Assembly (NCBI RefSeq): GCF_004363075.1
Contig: NZ_SNYN01000022.1
Span: 1 to 64,000 of the forward strand
Direction: 5' to 3'
Length of the DNA: 64,000 nt
DNA from: Actinorugispora endophytica
GTDB taxonomy: Bacteria; Actinomycetota; Actinomycetes; Streptosporangiales; Streptosporangiaceae
The translations under genes were made by a program, and so were the position numbers. Under the pieces are notes generated by a model, which was given only the letters and a program-made list of their open reading frames with translations, did not search any database and had not been told where the DNA came from. Positions 50,211-59,134 of this stretch are shown here, piece after piece; position 1 is the first letter of the stretch, and every line of letters starts with the position of its first letter.

Positions 50211-50963
50211 ATGACCACTGTCTTCGTCAACGGCGTCCCCGTGACCTCCGCGGTGTGGACGCCGCTGATCAACGAGTTGTCCGAGTCCCAGCAGCAGGAG
50301 GCGGTCCTGCTCTCACCTCCGGGCTTCGGTGCGCCGCTTCCCCCGGACTTCGGGGCCACGTTCGTCGACTACCGGGACTGGCTCATCGACGAGTTGTCCC
50401 GATTCGAGGCGCCCGTCGACCTCGTCGGCCACGACTTCGGCGGAGGGTACGTCTTGGAGGTGGCGATGACCCGCCCCGACCTGCTCCGCAGCTGGGTCAG
50501 CGACACCATCGGCGGTTACGAGCCGGACTTCGCCTGGCACGAGATCGCGAAGCTATGGCAGACGCCGGGCGACGGGGAGCGCCACGTCGAGGAGCTCTTC
50601 TCGGGCGGCGTCGAGGAGCGGGCAGCGCGCATGGTCGACTGGGGCGTTCCCGAGCCGACAGCCTACGAGGTGGCGCTCGGCCAGGGCCCGCAGATGGGCA
50701 AGGCCATTCTCGCTCTGTACCGGTCCGTGCCCCAGGCGGTGCTGACCGAACGCGGCCTCGGCCTGCCCGCGGCCGCTGTCAGACCGGGTTTGGTTCCCGT
50801 CGCCACCGAGGACCACACGGCCGGCAGCGTCGCCCTCCGCCACCGCGCCGCCCGGCGTGCCGGCGCTCGCGCCGTCGACCTCGACGGGCTCGGTCACTGG
50901 TGGATGCTTCACGACCCGGCGCGGACAGCCCGCATGCTGTCAGATTTCTGGAACAGCCTGTAG
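50211..50963 (+). CDS. Alpha/beta hydrolase (Asp-nucleophile type)
   Basis: The 250-residue protein has the nucleophile elbow GHDFGGG with Asp75, the type of epoxide hydrolases and haloalkane dehalogenases. The catalytic His is in LGHWWMLHDP near the end. The core domain is short and the cap is small. The substrate is not known. It shares its promoter sequence with the SDR at 48206 and is likely co-induced with it by the LysR protein. Confidence 0.83.
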   Translation: MTTVFVNGVPVTSAVWTPLINELSESQQQEAVLLSPPGFGAPLPPDFGATFVDYRDWLIDELSRFEAPVDLVGHDFGGGYVLEVAMTRPDLLRSWVSDTIGGYEPDFAWHEIAKLWQTPGDGERHVEELFSGGVEERAARMVDWGVPEPTAYEVALGQGPQMGKAILALYRSVPQAVLTERGLGLPAAAVRPGLVPVATEDHTAGSVALRHRAARRAGARAVDLDGLGHWWMLHDPARTARMLSDFWNSL

Positions 50964-51774
50964 CAGACCACGGCGCTCGCCACCCTCGCGGCGCTGGTCA
51001 CCAGACAAGCACCGCGAGGGCCGCCCCGCCGGTGTCCCGCGGACGCGAAGGGCGGCCCCCCACACTCAGCCGATCCGCGCCCATACTCCGCGGCGACCAG
51101 CGGATGCTGCTCTCGCCTCGTCGCCCGGCTGCTCGATGCGGCCGCGCGGCAGGCCCGACTGGCAAACCTGCCGCACTCCGTCTTCCTCGGCCGGTCGCGT
51201 ACCGAGATCCGACAGCCCGGCCCACCCCTTGAAGAGGGGAACAGCCGCGTCCGTCTGCGACTTCGGCGGGGATGACACCACAGGGCCCGTTGTGGTTACC
51301 CACCGGTTACTTTGTGGCTCCCCGCAGCTTCGAGAGGACCGGGCCCACACCCACCCGGGCCTGAAGGCCGAGAACCACATCCAGCTCCTGGAGCAGGCGC
51401 CGCGCGTCGACGCCGCCGTGGAAGCCGTGCCCGAGACCGGCCCGGCCGTCATCCAGGCCTCCCTCGAACCGCGCGCCTCCGACCTCCACGAGAGCCCCAC
51501 TGTCCGCGAGCGCCGCTGTTTGACGTGCGAAACCACTTACCCGTGCCCGACCGAACGTGAACTGGGGATGGGAGAGCAGCCCTGACCGCCCCGCCCCCCT
51601 TGGAGGCGTCGATGTCCCGATCATGGTGTGGCTCGCCCTCGCCCCGACCAGCCCGCCTACCCACGGTGTTCGGCGTGCCGCCACGTGGCCGACCCGCACG
51701 GGCCCGCCCTCGTCCCCCAATCCTCCTCAGCCCCTAGGCCGGAGGACGGGGGCCGAGAAGGATCACCACAGGGT
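50964..51774. other. 811 bases without a recognisable gene
   Basis: A plus-strand frame to 51585 contains a suggestive stretch (LKAENHIQLLEQAPRVDAAV, then RRCLTCETTYPCPTER with a Cys pair) that may be the end of a lost gene. No start, ribosome site or family can be named. The rest looks non-coding. Confidence 0.4.
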
Positions 51775-52659
51775 TTAGCGGTAGGCGCTGAAGAAGTCCG
51801 CCAGGCAAGCGACGACCGCTTCAGGGGCCTCTTCGGCCATATGGTGACCCGAGTCGATGCTCTGGCCGCGCACCTCGCGGGTCCAGGGTTTCCAGATCTC
51901 CACCGGGTCGCCGTACAGGTCTTCGAGGTCGTCTCGCAGCGACCACAGGATCAGAGCCGGGCACCGCAGCCGTCGGCCGGCGCGTCGGTCGGCTTCCTCA
52001 TGGCTGCGGTCGACGGTGAGGCCGGCTCGGTAGTCCTCCAGCATGGCCCGCACCACGGCGGGGTTCCGGGTGGCCGCGCGCCACTCGTCGTAGTTCTCCT
52101 GGCCCATGGACTGCGGGTCACCGCGGTACCAGCTGTCGGGGTCGGCGTTGATGACGCGCTCGGGGGTCTCGGGCTGGGCGAAGAAGAACCAGTGCCACCA
52201 GCGGGTCGCGAAACCAGGGGTGATGCGGGCGAGGTGTTCACTGATCGGCACGCCGTCCATGAGTGCCGCGTGCGAGACCGCGCCGGGGTGGTCCAGGGCG
52301 AGCCGGAAGGCGACGTAGCTCCCGCGGTCGTGACCGGCCAGAGCGAACCGGTCGTGTCCCAGGGCTCGCATCACCTTCACCAGGTCTTCGGCGACCGCGC
52401 GCTTGGAGTACTCGGTGTGGTCCCCTGAGGGCGCGGGTCCGCGCGAGCGACCGTATCCCCGCAGGTCCGGGCAGATGACCTTGAAACCGCGTGCGACGAG
52501 TGCAGGGGCGACGCGATGCCAGGTCGCGGAGGTCCTGGGGTGGCCGTGCAGCAGCAGCACGGGAGGGCCTTCACCGCCATGGCGGACGAAGATGGAGGCG
52601 TCGCCCACCGGGATCTGCTCGGCGGTGAAGTCCTTGAACACCCGCCGAGTATCTCTCAT
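51775..52659 (-). CDS. Alpha/beta hydrolase, fluoroacetate/haloacetate dehalogenase-like
   Basis: The 294-residue protein is closely like the haloacetate dehalogenases (FAcD/DehH1): nucleophile Asp111 with Arg112 in AGHDRGSY, the W-H-W motif RWWHWFF for the halide pocket, EDYRAGLTVD, and the catalytic His in SGHHMAEEAPE. FAcD has a second Arg three residues after the first, giving a carboxylate clamp; here that position is Tyr115. Activity on fluoroacetate is therefore doubtful; another acid or an epoxide is possible. The ATG at 52659 lacks a clear ribosome site. Confidence 0.8.
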   Translation of the reverse strand: MRDTRRVFKDFTAEQIPVGDASIFVRHGGEGPPVLLLHGHPRTSATWHRVAPALVARGFKVICPDLRGYGRSRGPAPSGDHTEYSKRAVAEDLVKVMRALGHDRFALAGHDRGSYVAFRLALDHPGAVSHAALMDGVPISEHLARITPGFATRWWHWFFFAQPETPERVINADPDSWYRGDPQSMGQENYDEWRAATRNPAVVRAMLEDYRAGLTVDRSHEEADRRAGRRLRCPALILWSLRDDLEDLYGDPVEIWKPWTREVRGQSIDSGHHMAEEAPEAVVACLADFFSAYR

Positions 52660-52776
52660 AAACGACCGGTTGTGGGAGTTCTGCGAGACGTTCGCCGCGT
52701 GCCCCGATTCCCGCAGGTGAGCATTTGCGGAAGTCCTCCCGAAACCGATGTGTCGTGCGAGGGGTTCTGAGAGGCC

Positions 52777-52978
52777 GCGGTCACGGATCTGACCCCCGAT
52801 CAGGCCGCGCGAGCGGTCGAAGGCCACGACTGCCCCAACGGTGAAGCACCCGCCGGCACCCCGTGCCGCACCCGGGGCGGCACGACGGCCGCGAAGTATC
52901 ACACCCCCATGGTTCGTCCTGGTTCCCGCGCTGCGCGAGGAACTGGACGTCGCCGTCCCCGCAGACCGCGCGCCGGCC
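52777..52978 (+). pseudogene. Zn-ribbon domain fragment of a serine recombinase-type gene
   Basis: One frame reads VTDLTPDQAARAVEGHDCPN, GTPCRTRGGTTAAKYHTP; a shifted frame continues RFVLVPALREELDVAVPADR. This is the same Zn-ribbon module that opens the broken recombinase at 28749 (C-P-x-C...P-G-x-P-C-R). The resolvase domain is absent and there is a frameshift, so it is a remnant. Confidence 0.6.
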
Positions 52979-53030
52979 CCGGTCGCGCGCGACCGGGGCC
53001 GGCTCGGGGCGGCCCCGGACCAGCGACCGG

Positions 53031-53150
53031 TTCCACATCTCGGCGCGGCCCGCCGAGGCCGGCGACCGGGCCGTGCCCGGTCACCGGGAGGGCGACCTGG
53101 TGGTGGGCCGAAACGGCCAGAGCGCGCTCGTAGCCCGTCCCCTCCCGGAG
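53031..53150 (+). mobile_element. IS30-family transposase fragment
   Basis: The frame reads ISARPAEAGDRAVPGHREGD and LVVGRNGQSALVARPLPE, matching the RPAEAxDRxVPGHWEGDLIxG stretch of IS30 transposases just at the start of the DDE domain. Only about 40 residues remain; the catalytic triad is gone. It lies at the 3' side of the carboxylase gene. Confidence 0.65.
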
Positions 53151-53160
53151 CGGTACCCGG

Positions 53161-53193
53161 GCGGGCCGACGCGCACCGGTCGCGTCGGCCCGC
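53161..53193. terminator. Hairpin after the carboxylase gene
   Basis: A perfect 13-bp stem (53161-53173 with 53181-53193) and 7-base loop lie 27 bases past the stop at 53220 on the minus strand. Confidence 0.75.
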
Positions 53194-53219
53194 CCGGCCG
53201 GAAGTGCCCCGGGGCGGGG

Positions 53220-56200
53220 TCAGCGCAGGCGGGACTCGATGGCCTCGATGATCCGGGGACGCAGCTCCGCCGCGCGGATGACGGCGTCGACGGAGCCGAC
53301 CTCGACCGCGCGCCGGATGTCGTGCACCCGGTCGAACTCCGCGGCCACCTCGCCGAGCTTCTCCGAGCGGACCGACGAGCGCAGCTCGTCGAGCTCCGCG
53401 GTCAACGAGGCGCGGCCGGCGCCGGAGGCGGCCGCGACGCGGGCCTCCAGGTCCCGCACGCGCGGGTCGGCCGCCGTTCGGGCGTTGACCTCACCGGAGA
53501 ACACCACCGCCGCGGCGGGCGCGCCGCCGAGCACCGAGGCGAACGAGCCCTCCAGCGCGAGCACGGTCATGTTCGGGTTCAGCGCCTTCGAGAACACCAC
53601 GAACGCGCCGCCGTGGTACCGCGAGACCACGCAGAACACGATGGGGCCGCGGAAGTTCACGATCGCGCGGCCGATCTCGGCCCCGTACTCCAGCTGCAGA
53701 CTCCGCATCGACTCCGGCGAGCCGTCGAAACCCGACAGGTTCGCCAGCACCACCAGCGGCCGGTTGCCGCTGGCCGCGTTGATCGCCCGCGCGGCCTTCT
53801 TCGACGACCGAGGGAACAGCGTTCCCGCGGTGTAGGTGTCCGGGCCGTCGGTAGGCGGGAAGCCGCGCCGCTGCACCGACCGCGACTCGACGCCGAGCAG
53901 GCACACCGGCATACCGCCCAGGTGCGCGTCCTGTACCACCGCGGTCTCCGCGTCGGCCATGCCCGCCCAGCGCTCCAGCACCGGGTGGTCCTGGTCGGAC
54001 AGCGCCCGCATCACGGTCCGGATGTCGAACGGCTTCTTGCGGTCGGGGTTGGCCTCGGCGGAGAAGATCTCGCCCACGGTGGTGAAGTCGCTGCCCGCCA
54101 CGGCGTGCGGGAAGTCGGAGACGTCGCGGTCGACGGGGTCGGTGGTCTCCGCCCGCCGCGGCGCCTCCTCCCCCGGCGCGACGTAGGAGTGGGCGTAGTG
54201 CGCCATCAGCACGTCCCGCGCGGCGGTCAGGTTCGGCGCCCAGTACTGCGCCTGCCCGTTGGGGCCCATCACCCGGTCGTAGCCGCCGATGCCGAAGTTG
54301 TCCTCGGCCGACACCCCGCCGGAGAAGTCGAGCGACTGCTTGCCGGTGAGCACCATCGCCGAGTCCGGCGTCATCACCAGGACGCCCTTGGTGTGCATGA
54401 GCATCGTCGCCTCGGCGTTCCAGTACGGCTGCGCGCCGACGTTGATGCCCGCGACCACGACGTTGATCTCGCCGCCGTCCTGGGTGAACTCGACGATCCG
54501 CTTGAGCGCCGCGGCCACCCAGTCCATGTTCTCGGTGCCCGACTCCATGGAGATCCGGGCCCCCGAGGACAGCGCGTACCACTCCACCGGCACCCGCATC
54601 CGCTCGGCCAGGTCCAGCGCCGCGATCACGCGGCGGCACTCCGGCTCCGACAGCGCGCCCAGCGACCTGGTCGGGTCGCCGAGCAGCACCACCCTGGTGA
54701 CGCCCTGCGGATGGCGCGGGGTCGGCGTGGTCACCACGCCCGCGACGATCGCCGCGGTGTTGTTCCCCTTCGGCCGGTCGACCGGCACCAGCGCGTGGCC
54801 GCCGTCGAGGTCATGCTCGACGAAGTCGCCGAGCAGGCCGGTCAGCTCGTACGGGTACACCGTGTTGCGGCTGCTCGCGCGCAGCACCTTCAGGCGGTAG
54901 TCGTCGATGGGCTCGATCGGCTCGTCCGACGGCTCGCCGACGGTCAGCTCGGCGCCGCCGGCAGCGCCGAAGGAGACGCGCACGGCGATCTTGGCCAGCT
55001 CGCCGGTCTCCCGGTCGCGCTGGCGCGCGATGAACAGGATCTCCTCCAGCCCGGCGCCCACGGTCGTGGGCCGCACGCGCCCGGCGATCATCTCCAGCTC
55101 CGCGCGGGTGATGTCGATCGGAGGCCAGACGTAGACCACGATCCGGTTGGTGTTGAAGCGCTTCGTGGACGGCCGCCGCGCCTGCGCGCGGCGGATCGAG
55201 TCGAGGCAGGCGGCGACCGTGTCCTCGGCCGTGGGCAGCGAGACCAGCCTGCCGTCGTGCTCGCGCAGCTCGGTCAGGTCGCGCACCTGCGCGAACGCGA
55301 CGAGGCGGTCGTCCGACGGGTTCTCCCGCGCCACGCACTGGAAGAGGTAGACCTCCTCGTCCGAGGACGGCAGCCGGGTGAGGTCGAACCTGTTCAGCCG
55401 CTCCAGCTGCATCCGCTGCGCGATGTACGGGTGCAGGCCGCGGATCAGCCGCTCCTCGGCCATCCCGGCGGCCGACGGGCGGAATGTGAAGTGGTGGTGC
55501 ATCACCGCGCCGCCGCTGCCCGCGACGGTGGTGGTGACCCTGCGGACCTGGTCCGGCAGCGGGTGCGCGCTGACGGCCTCGTGCAGCGCGGCCGCCATCG
55601 CGTCGGAGTCCTCCGGCTGGTTCTCCCAGGCGAGGTAGATGTCGGCGTCGACGGGGTCCCCGCCGTCCGCCAGCTCCGCGAGCCCGCGCAGCGCGCCGCC
55701 CAGCGCCTCGAAGCCCACCGCGGAGGAGACCACGCGCGACCCCGCGCGCTCGGCGACCACGAACGCGCAGCCCGCGACCTCGCCGGTGCGGACGCCGGTG
55801 AGCTCCTTGTTGCCGTAGTACCGCCGGGTCAGCACCTCCAGCATGACCGAGTTGTCCAGGTCGTGGCGGACGATCCGCCGGCCGAGCAGCCGCACCAGCG
55901 GCTCGGTGCTGCGCACCATCTCGGCGACGCGCTCGGCACGATCGGGCGCGTCCGGGTTCGCGTCCAGGTGGCGCAGGTGCCTGCGGACGTCGGCGTAGAC
56001 GCGGGCGCGGTTGCGGCGCAGCAGCGGCTGGCCGAACCAGGCGAACACCACGCCGCGCGCGAGGTCGGCGACCACGGGGAAGCGGACCTGCGTCGCGGCC
56101 ACCAGCCGCTCCAGCGCGAGCCCGGCGGGCTCGCGCAGCGTCTCGTCCGGCGGCGGCTCCTGCAACCACGCGCGCAGCAGCGCCGTGACGACCGTGACGT

Positions 56201-58679
56201 CGGCGGACACGCGCTGCTGGGCGAGGAAGATCCGGAACACCGCGGCTTCGAGCTCGGGGGAACGCTCCAGCCCGGTGACCCCGTAGTGCCCGAGCGCCTT
56301 GGCGAGCTTGGCCTGGAACGCCTCCGGCAGCCCGGCCCGCTCGACGTCCAGGCTCTGCAGGTAGGTGTGGAAGTACTCGCGGGCGCTGTGCACGTGGTTG
56401 TCGCCGCCGTCGTCCTCGCCCGTCGGCCGGTTGCGGCTCAGCTCGGCGAGGTCGGCGAACACGTCGAGGAGTCCGATCTCCTCGGCCAGCGGCCGGTGGC
56501 CGCCCTCGGCGGCCTCCCGGCGCGCGGCGAGGTAGCCGTCGAGCACCCGGCGCTCGTCGTGCGGGTCGACGTCGAAGCCCAGCAGCAGGCTGCGCAGGTC
56601 CTCCCGGCCGCGGGTGGCGTTCTCCAGCGCCGGGGCCGTCCCGGGCTCGACGGGCAGGTCCAGCTCGACGGCCCCGGCGGCCGAGGTGTCCTCGGCTTCG
56701 GTGTCGGCGAGCGGCTCCAGCCGCAGCAGCGGCGCGCCGGTCTCCACCTGGCTGCCCACGGACACGGCGCGTTCCTTCAACCGCGCCTTGAACGGGGCCC
56801 GCAGCACCGTCTCCATCTTCATGCTCTCCAGCACCAGCACCGGCGCGCCCGCCTCGACCTCGGCGCCGACCTCCAGCGGCGTGGCGACGACCAGCGCGGG
56901 CGCGGGCGAGCGGACGACACCGCCCTCGTCGCGGCTGACCCGGTGCGTCACGCCGTCCACCTCGACCAGGTGGACCGGCCCGTGCGTGTCGGTGAGCAGG
57001 CGGTACCGGGCGCCGTTGACGACGATCCGCCCGGTGTGCCGGTCGAAGCGGTCGAGTTCGACGTCGGCGGTGCGGACCTCCTCGCCCGCCTCGACACCGA
57101 CGCGGAACCGGTGCGCGCCGACCCGCGCGACGCGCACGCGGTAGCCGGCGCCGCGCAGCTTGAGCTCCAGCGGCCTGCCGCTCTCGTGCTGCACCTGCGG
57201 TCGGCCGCCGAACGCCGTCGACAGCAGGCGCTGCCGCTCGGCGCGCTCCTCCTCCTCGTACGCCTCGATGGCGGCGGCCGCCAGCGCGACGGCGGAGTGC
57301 CGGTGCGAGACGAGCCCGCCCTCGCCGCGGACGCGGTCGATCCAACCGGTGTCCGCGCTGGCGTCGACCACCTCGGGCCGGTCGAGCAGGTCGAGCACGA
57401 AGCTCTTGTTGGTCGCGCCGCCCTCGATGATCACGGTGGTCTGCGCCATCGCCCGGCGCAGCCTGCCGAGCGCCTCCTCGCGGTCGCGGCCGTAGGCGAT
57501 GATCTTCGCGATCATCGAGTCGAAGTCGGCGGGGATGGTGTCGCCCTCGCTGACGCCGGTGTCCACGCGGATGCCCGGCCCGGCGGGCAGGTCCAGCCGC
57601 GCGACGCGGCCCGGGGAGGGCGCGAAGTCGCGGTCGGGGTCCTCGGCGTTCAGCCGGGCCTCCACGGCGTGCCCGTGCTCCGCCGGCGGCCCGCCTTCGA
57701 GCCTGCCGCCGGACGCCACGTGCAGCTGCGCCTTGACCAGGTCGAACCCGGTGGTGGACTCGGTGATCGGGTGCTCGACCTGCAGGCGGGTGTTGACCTC
57801 CAGGAATGCGAACAGCTTGTCGTCGGGGCGGTAGAGGAACTCGACGGTCGCCGCCCCCCGGTAGCCGACCGCGACGGCCAGCCGCTCGGCCGACGCCTTG
57901 AGCTCGGCCGTCTGCACGGGGCTGAGCACCGGCGACGCCGACTCCTCGATGACCTTCTGGTTGCGCCGCTGCACCGAGCAGTCGCGGACGCCGAGCGCCC
58001 ACGCGGTGCCCTGGCCGTCGGCGATCACCTGGACCTCGACGTGGCGGGCGCCGGTGACCAGCGCCTCCAGGAACACGACGCCGCTGCCGAACGCCCGCGC
58101 GGCCTCCTGGCTGGTGCGCTCGTAGGCGTCGGCGAGCTCGGCCTCGTCGGTGACCACGCGGATGCCGCGCCCGCCGCCGCCCGCCGTCGCCTTCAGCATC
58201 AGCGGGTAGCCGATCTCGGCCGCCGCCGCCAGGGCGGCGTCCAGGGTCTCGACCGCGCCGCGGCTCCACGGCGCGACCGGCACGCCGACTTCCTCGGCGA
58301 TCAGCTTCGCGCCGATCTTGTCGCCGAGCTTGCGCATGGCGTCCGCGCTCGGCCCGACGAAGGCGACCCCGACCTCCTCGCACAACTCCGCGAACGCGGG
58401 GTCCTCCGCGACGAAACCCCAGCCGACCCACGCGGCGTCGGCCCCGGTCTCCACCAGCGCGCGCTCCAGCACCTTCAGGTCGAGGTACGGGCGCGCGGAC
58501 GCGGGACCGAGGTCGTAGGACAGGTCCGCCTCGCGGACGAAGGCGGCCGTGCGGTCGACGTCGGTGTACAGGGCGACGGTCTCGATCCGTGCCCCCGTCT
58601 CCGCGGCGATGTCCCGTACGGCGTGGATGAGCCGCATGGCGGCCTCACCGCGGTTGACGATGGCGATACGACTGAACAC
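53220..58679 (-). CDS. Single-chain biotin-dependent acyl-CoA carboxylase (BC-BCCP-CT)
   Basis: The product has about 1,819 residues. Residues 1-450 are biotin carboxylase (IAIVNRGEAAMRLI, ATP-grasp KATAGGGGRGIR, EVNTRLQVEHPITE). A biotin carrier follows with ESMKMET, the biotinylated residue being Lys621. A 550-residue central region precedes the carboxyltransferase: N half around 1370-1450 (ISMESGTENMDWVAAAL, GVVTTPTPRHPQG), C half around 1560-1760 (LVVLANLSGFDGSPESM). The layout recalls eukaryotic-type ACC more than the split AccA/PccB enzymes of actinobacteria. It should carboxylate acetyl-CoA or a longer acyl-CoA. GTG start behind AGAAGGG. IS30 debris lies beside it. Confidence 0.88.
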   Translation of the reverse strand: MFSRIAIVNRGEAAMRLIHAVRDIAAETGARIETVALYTDVDRTAAFVREADLSYDLGPASARPYLDLKVLERALVETGADAAWVGWGFVAEDPAFAELCEEVGVAFVGPSADAMRKLGDKIGAKLIAEEVGVPVAPWSRGAVETLDAALAAAAEIGYPLMLKATAGGGGRGIRVVTDEAELADAYERTSQEAARAFGSGVVFLEALVTGARHVEVQVIADGQGTAWALGVRDCSVQRRNQKVIEESASPVLSPVQTAELKASAERLAVAVGYRGAATVEFLYRPDDKLFAFLEVNTRLQVEHPITESTTGFDLVKAQLHVASGGRLEGGPPAEHGHAVEARLNAEDPDRDFAPSPGRVARLDLPAGPGIRVDTGVSEGDTIPADFDSMIAKIIAYGRDREEALGRLRRAMAQTTVIIEGGATNKSFVLDLLDRPEVVDASADTGWIDRVRGEGGLVSHRHSAVALAAAAIEAYEEEERAERQRLLSTAFGGRPQVQHESGRPLELKLRGAGYRVRVARVGAHRFRVGVEAGEEVRTADVELDRFDRHTGRIVVNGARYRLLTDTHGPVHLVEVDGVTHRVSRDEGGVVRSPAPALVVATPLEVGAEVEAGAPVLVLESMKMETVLRAPFKARLKERAVSVGSQVETGAPLLRLEPLADTEAEDTSAAGAVELDLPVEPGTAPALENATRGREDLRSLLLGFDVDPHDERRVLDGYLAARREAAEGGHRPLAEEIGLLDVFADLAELSRNRPTGEDDGGDNHVHSAREYFHTYLQSLDVERAGLPEAFQAKLAKALGHYGVTGLERSPELEAAVFRIFLAQQRVSADVTVVTALLRAWLQEPPPDETLREPAGLALERLVAATQVRFPVVADLARGVVFAWFGQPLLRRNRARVYADVRRHLRHLDANPDAPDRAERVAEMVRSTEPLVRLLGRRIVRHDLDNSVMLEVLTRRYYGNKELTGVRTGEVAGCAFVVAERAGSRVVSSAVGFEALGGALRGLAELADGGDPVDADIYLAWENQPEDSDAMAAALHEAVSAHPLPDQVRRVTTTVAGSGGAVMHHHFTFRPSAAGMAEERLIRGLHPYIAQRMQLERLNRFDLTRLPSSDEEVYLFQCVARENPSDDRLVAFAQVRDLTELREHDGRLVSLPTAEDTVAACLDSIRRAQARRPSTKRFNTNRIVVYVWPPIDITRAELEMIAGRVRPTTVGAGLEEILFIARQRDRETGELAKIAVRVSFGAAGGAELTVGEPSDEPIEPIDDYRLKVLRASSRNTVYPYELTGLLGDFVEHDLDGGHALVPVDRPKGNNTAAIVAGVVTTPTPRHPQGVTRVVLLGDPTRSLGALSEPECRRVIAALDLAERMRVPVEWYALSSGARISMESGTENMDWVAAALKRIVEFTQDGGEINVVVAGINVGAQPYWNAEATMLMHTKGVLVMTPDSAMVLTGKQSLDFSGGVSAEDNFGIGGYDRVMGPNGQAQYWAPNLTAARDVLMAHYAHSYVAPGEEAPRRAETTDPVDRDVSDFPHAVAGSDFTTVGEIFSAEANPDRKKPFDIRTVMRALSDQDHPVLERWAGMADAETAVVQDAHLGGMPVCLLGVESRSVQRRGFPPTDGPDTYTAGTLFPRSSKKAARAINAASGNRPLVVLANLSGFDGSPESMRSLQLEYGAEIGRAIVNFRGPIVFCVVSRYHGGAFVVFSKALNPNMTVLALEGSFASVLGGAPAAAVVFSGEVNARTAADPRVRDLEARVAAASGAGRASLTAELDELRSSVRSEKLGEVAAEFDRVHDIRRAVEVGSVDAVIRAAELRPRIIEAIESRLR

Positions 58680-59033
58680 CCGATCGAGCCCTTCTGTAGA
58701 CCAACGATGTGCGTGCTGCGCGGCACGACGGCACACGGCAGTGTTCCACCTTTCCGTCTCGCGGCCGTCGGCGCCATGTCGCAGACCGCGAACGTTGCGC
58801 GGCTCGGTTTGTGGGAAACGTCCAAAAACCGTCGGCCGGCCGCGCCCGGACCGCCGGAGCGGAACCGCGGCCCGACGGGTCCCCACGACGGAGGGTGACC
58901 GGCGTACGCCTGCTTCAGGCGGGCCTTTCGGCCGTGTGCCGCGTAGACCGCGAGGTCACAGCGGCCGGCGCGGCGAGGGCGGGTCGGGGCCGCGCCGCGC
59001 TGTCCGTTCCGTGAGGGTCCCGTTGATGTTCGT
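58680..59033. other. Intergenic, no gene seen
   Basis: The region upstream of the carboxylase start contains small hairpins (e.g. CCTGCTTCAGG near 58910) but no coding signature. The carboxylase promoter must lie here. Confidence 0.5.
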
Positions 59034-59077
59034 GACGCCGGCGTTCCACAATGCCCGTTTTGTGGAACGCCGGCGTC
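59034..59077. terminator. Perfect 18-bp hairpin after the DUF418 gene
   Basis: Arms 59034-59051 and 59060-59077 match perfectly over 18 bases around an 8-base loop, 58 bases past the stop of the DUF418 gene. Confidence 0.8.
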
Positions 59078-59134
59078 GAGATCATCGGCGGACCCCTCGT
59101 CCGGACGCCGAAACACCCCCGCGCCCAAGGCCCC

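Noticed and set aside
51312-51585. A protein-coding gene with a CxxC-like end
   Set aside because: Translation has a suggestive Cys pair but no start signal, no recognisable fold and weak coding character; recorded as an unclear remnant only.
52863-58898. A plus-strand frame of about 2,000 codons opposite the carboxylase
   Set aside because: It is the antisense of a clear carboxylase, shows Arg/Gly/Val-rich low-complexity translation without motifs, and exists because of the GC-rich codon pattern.
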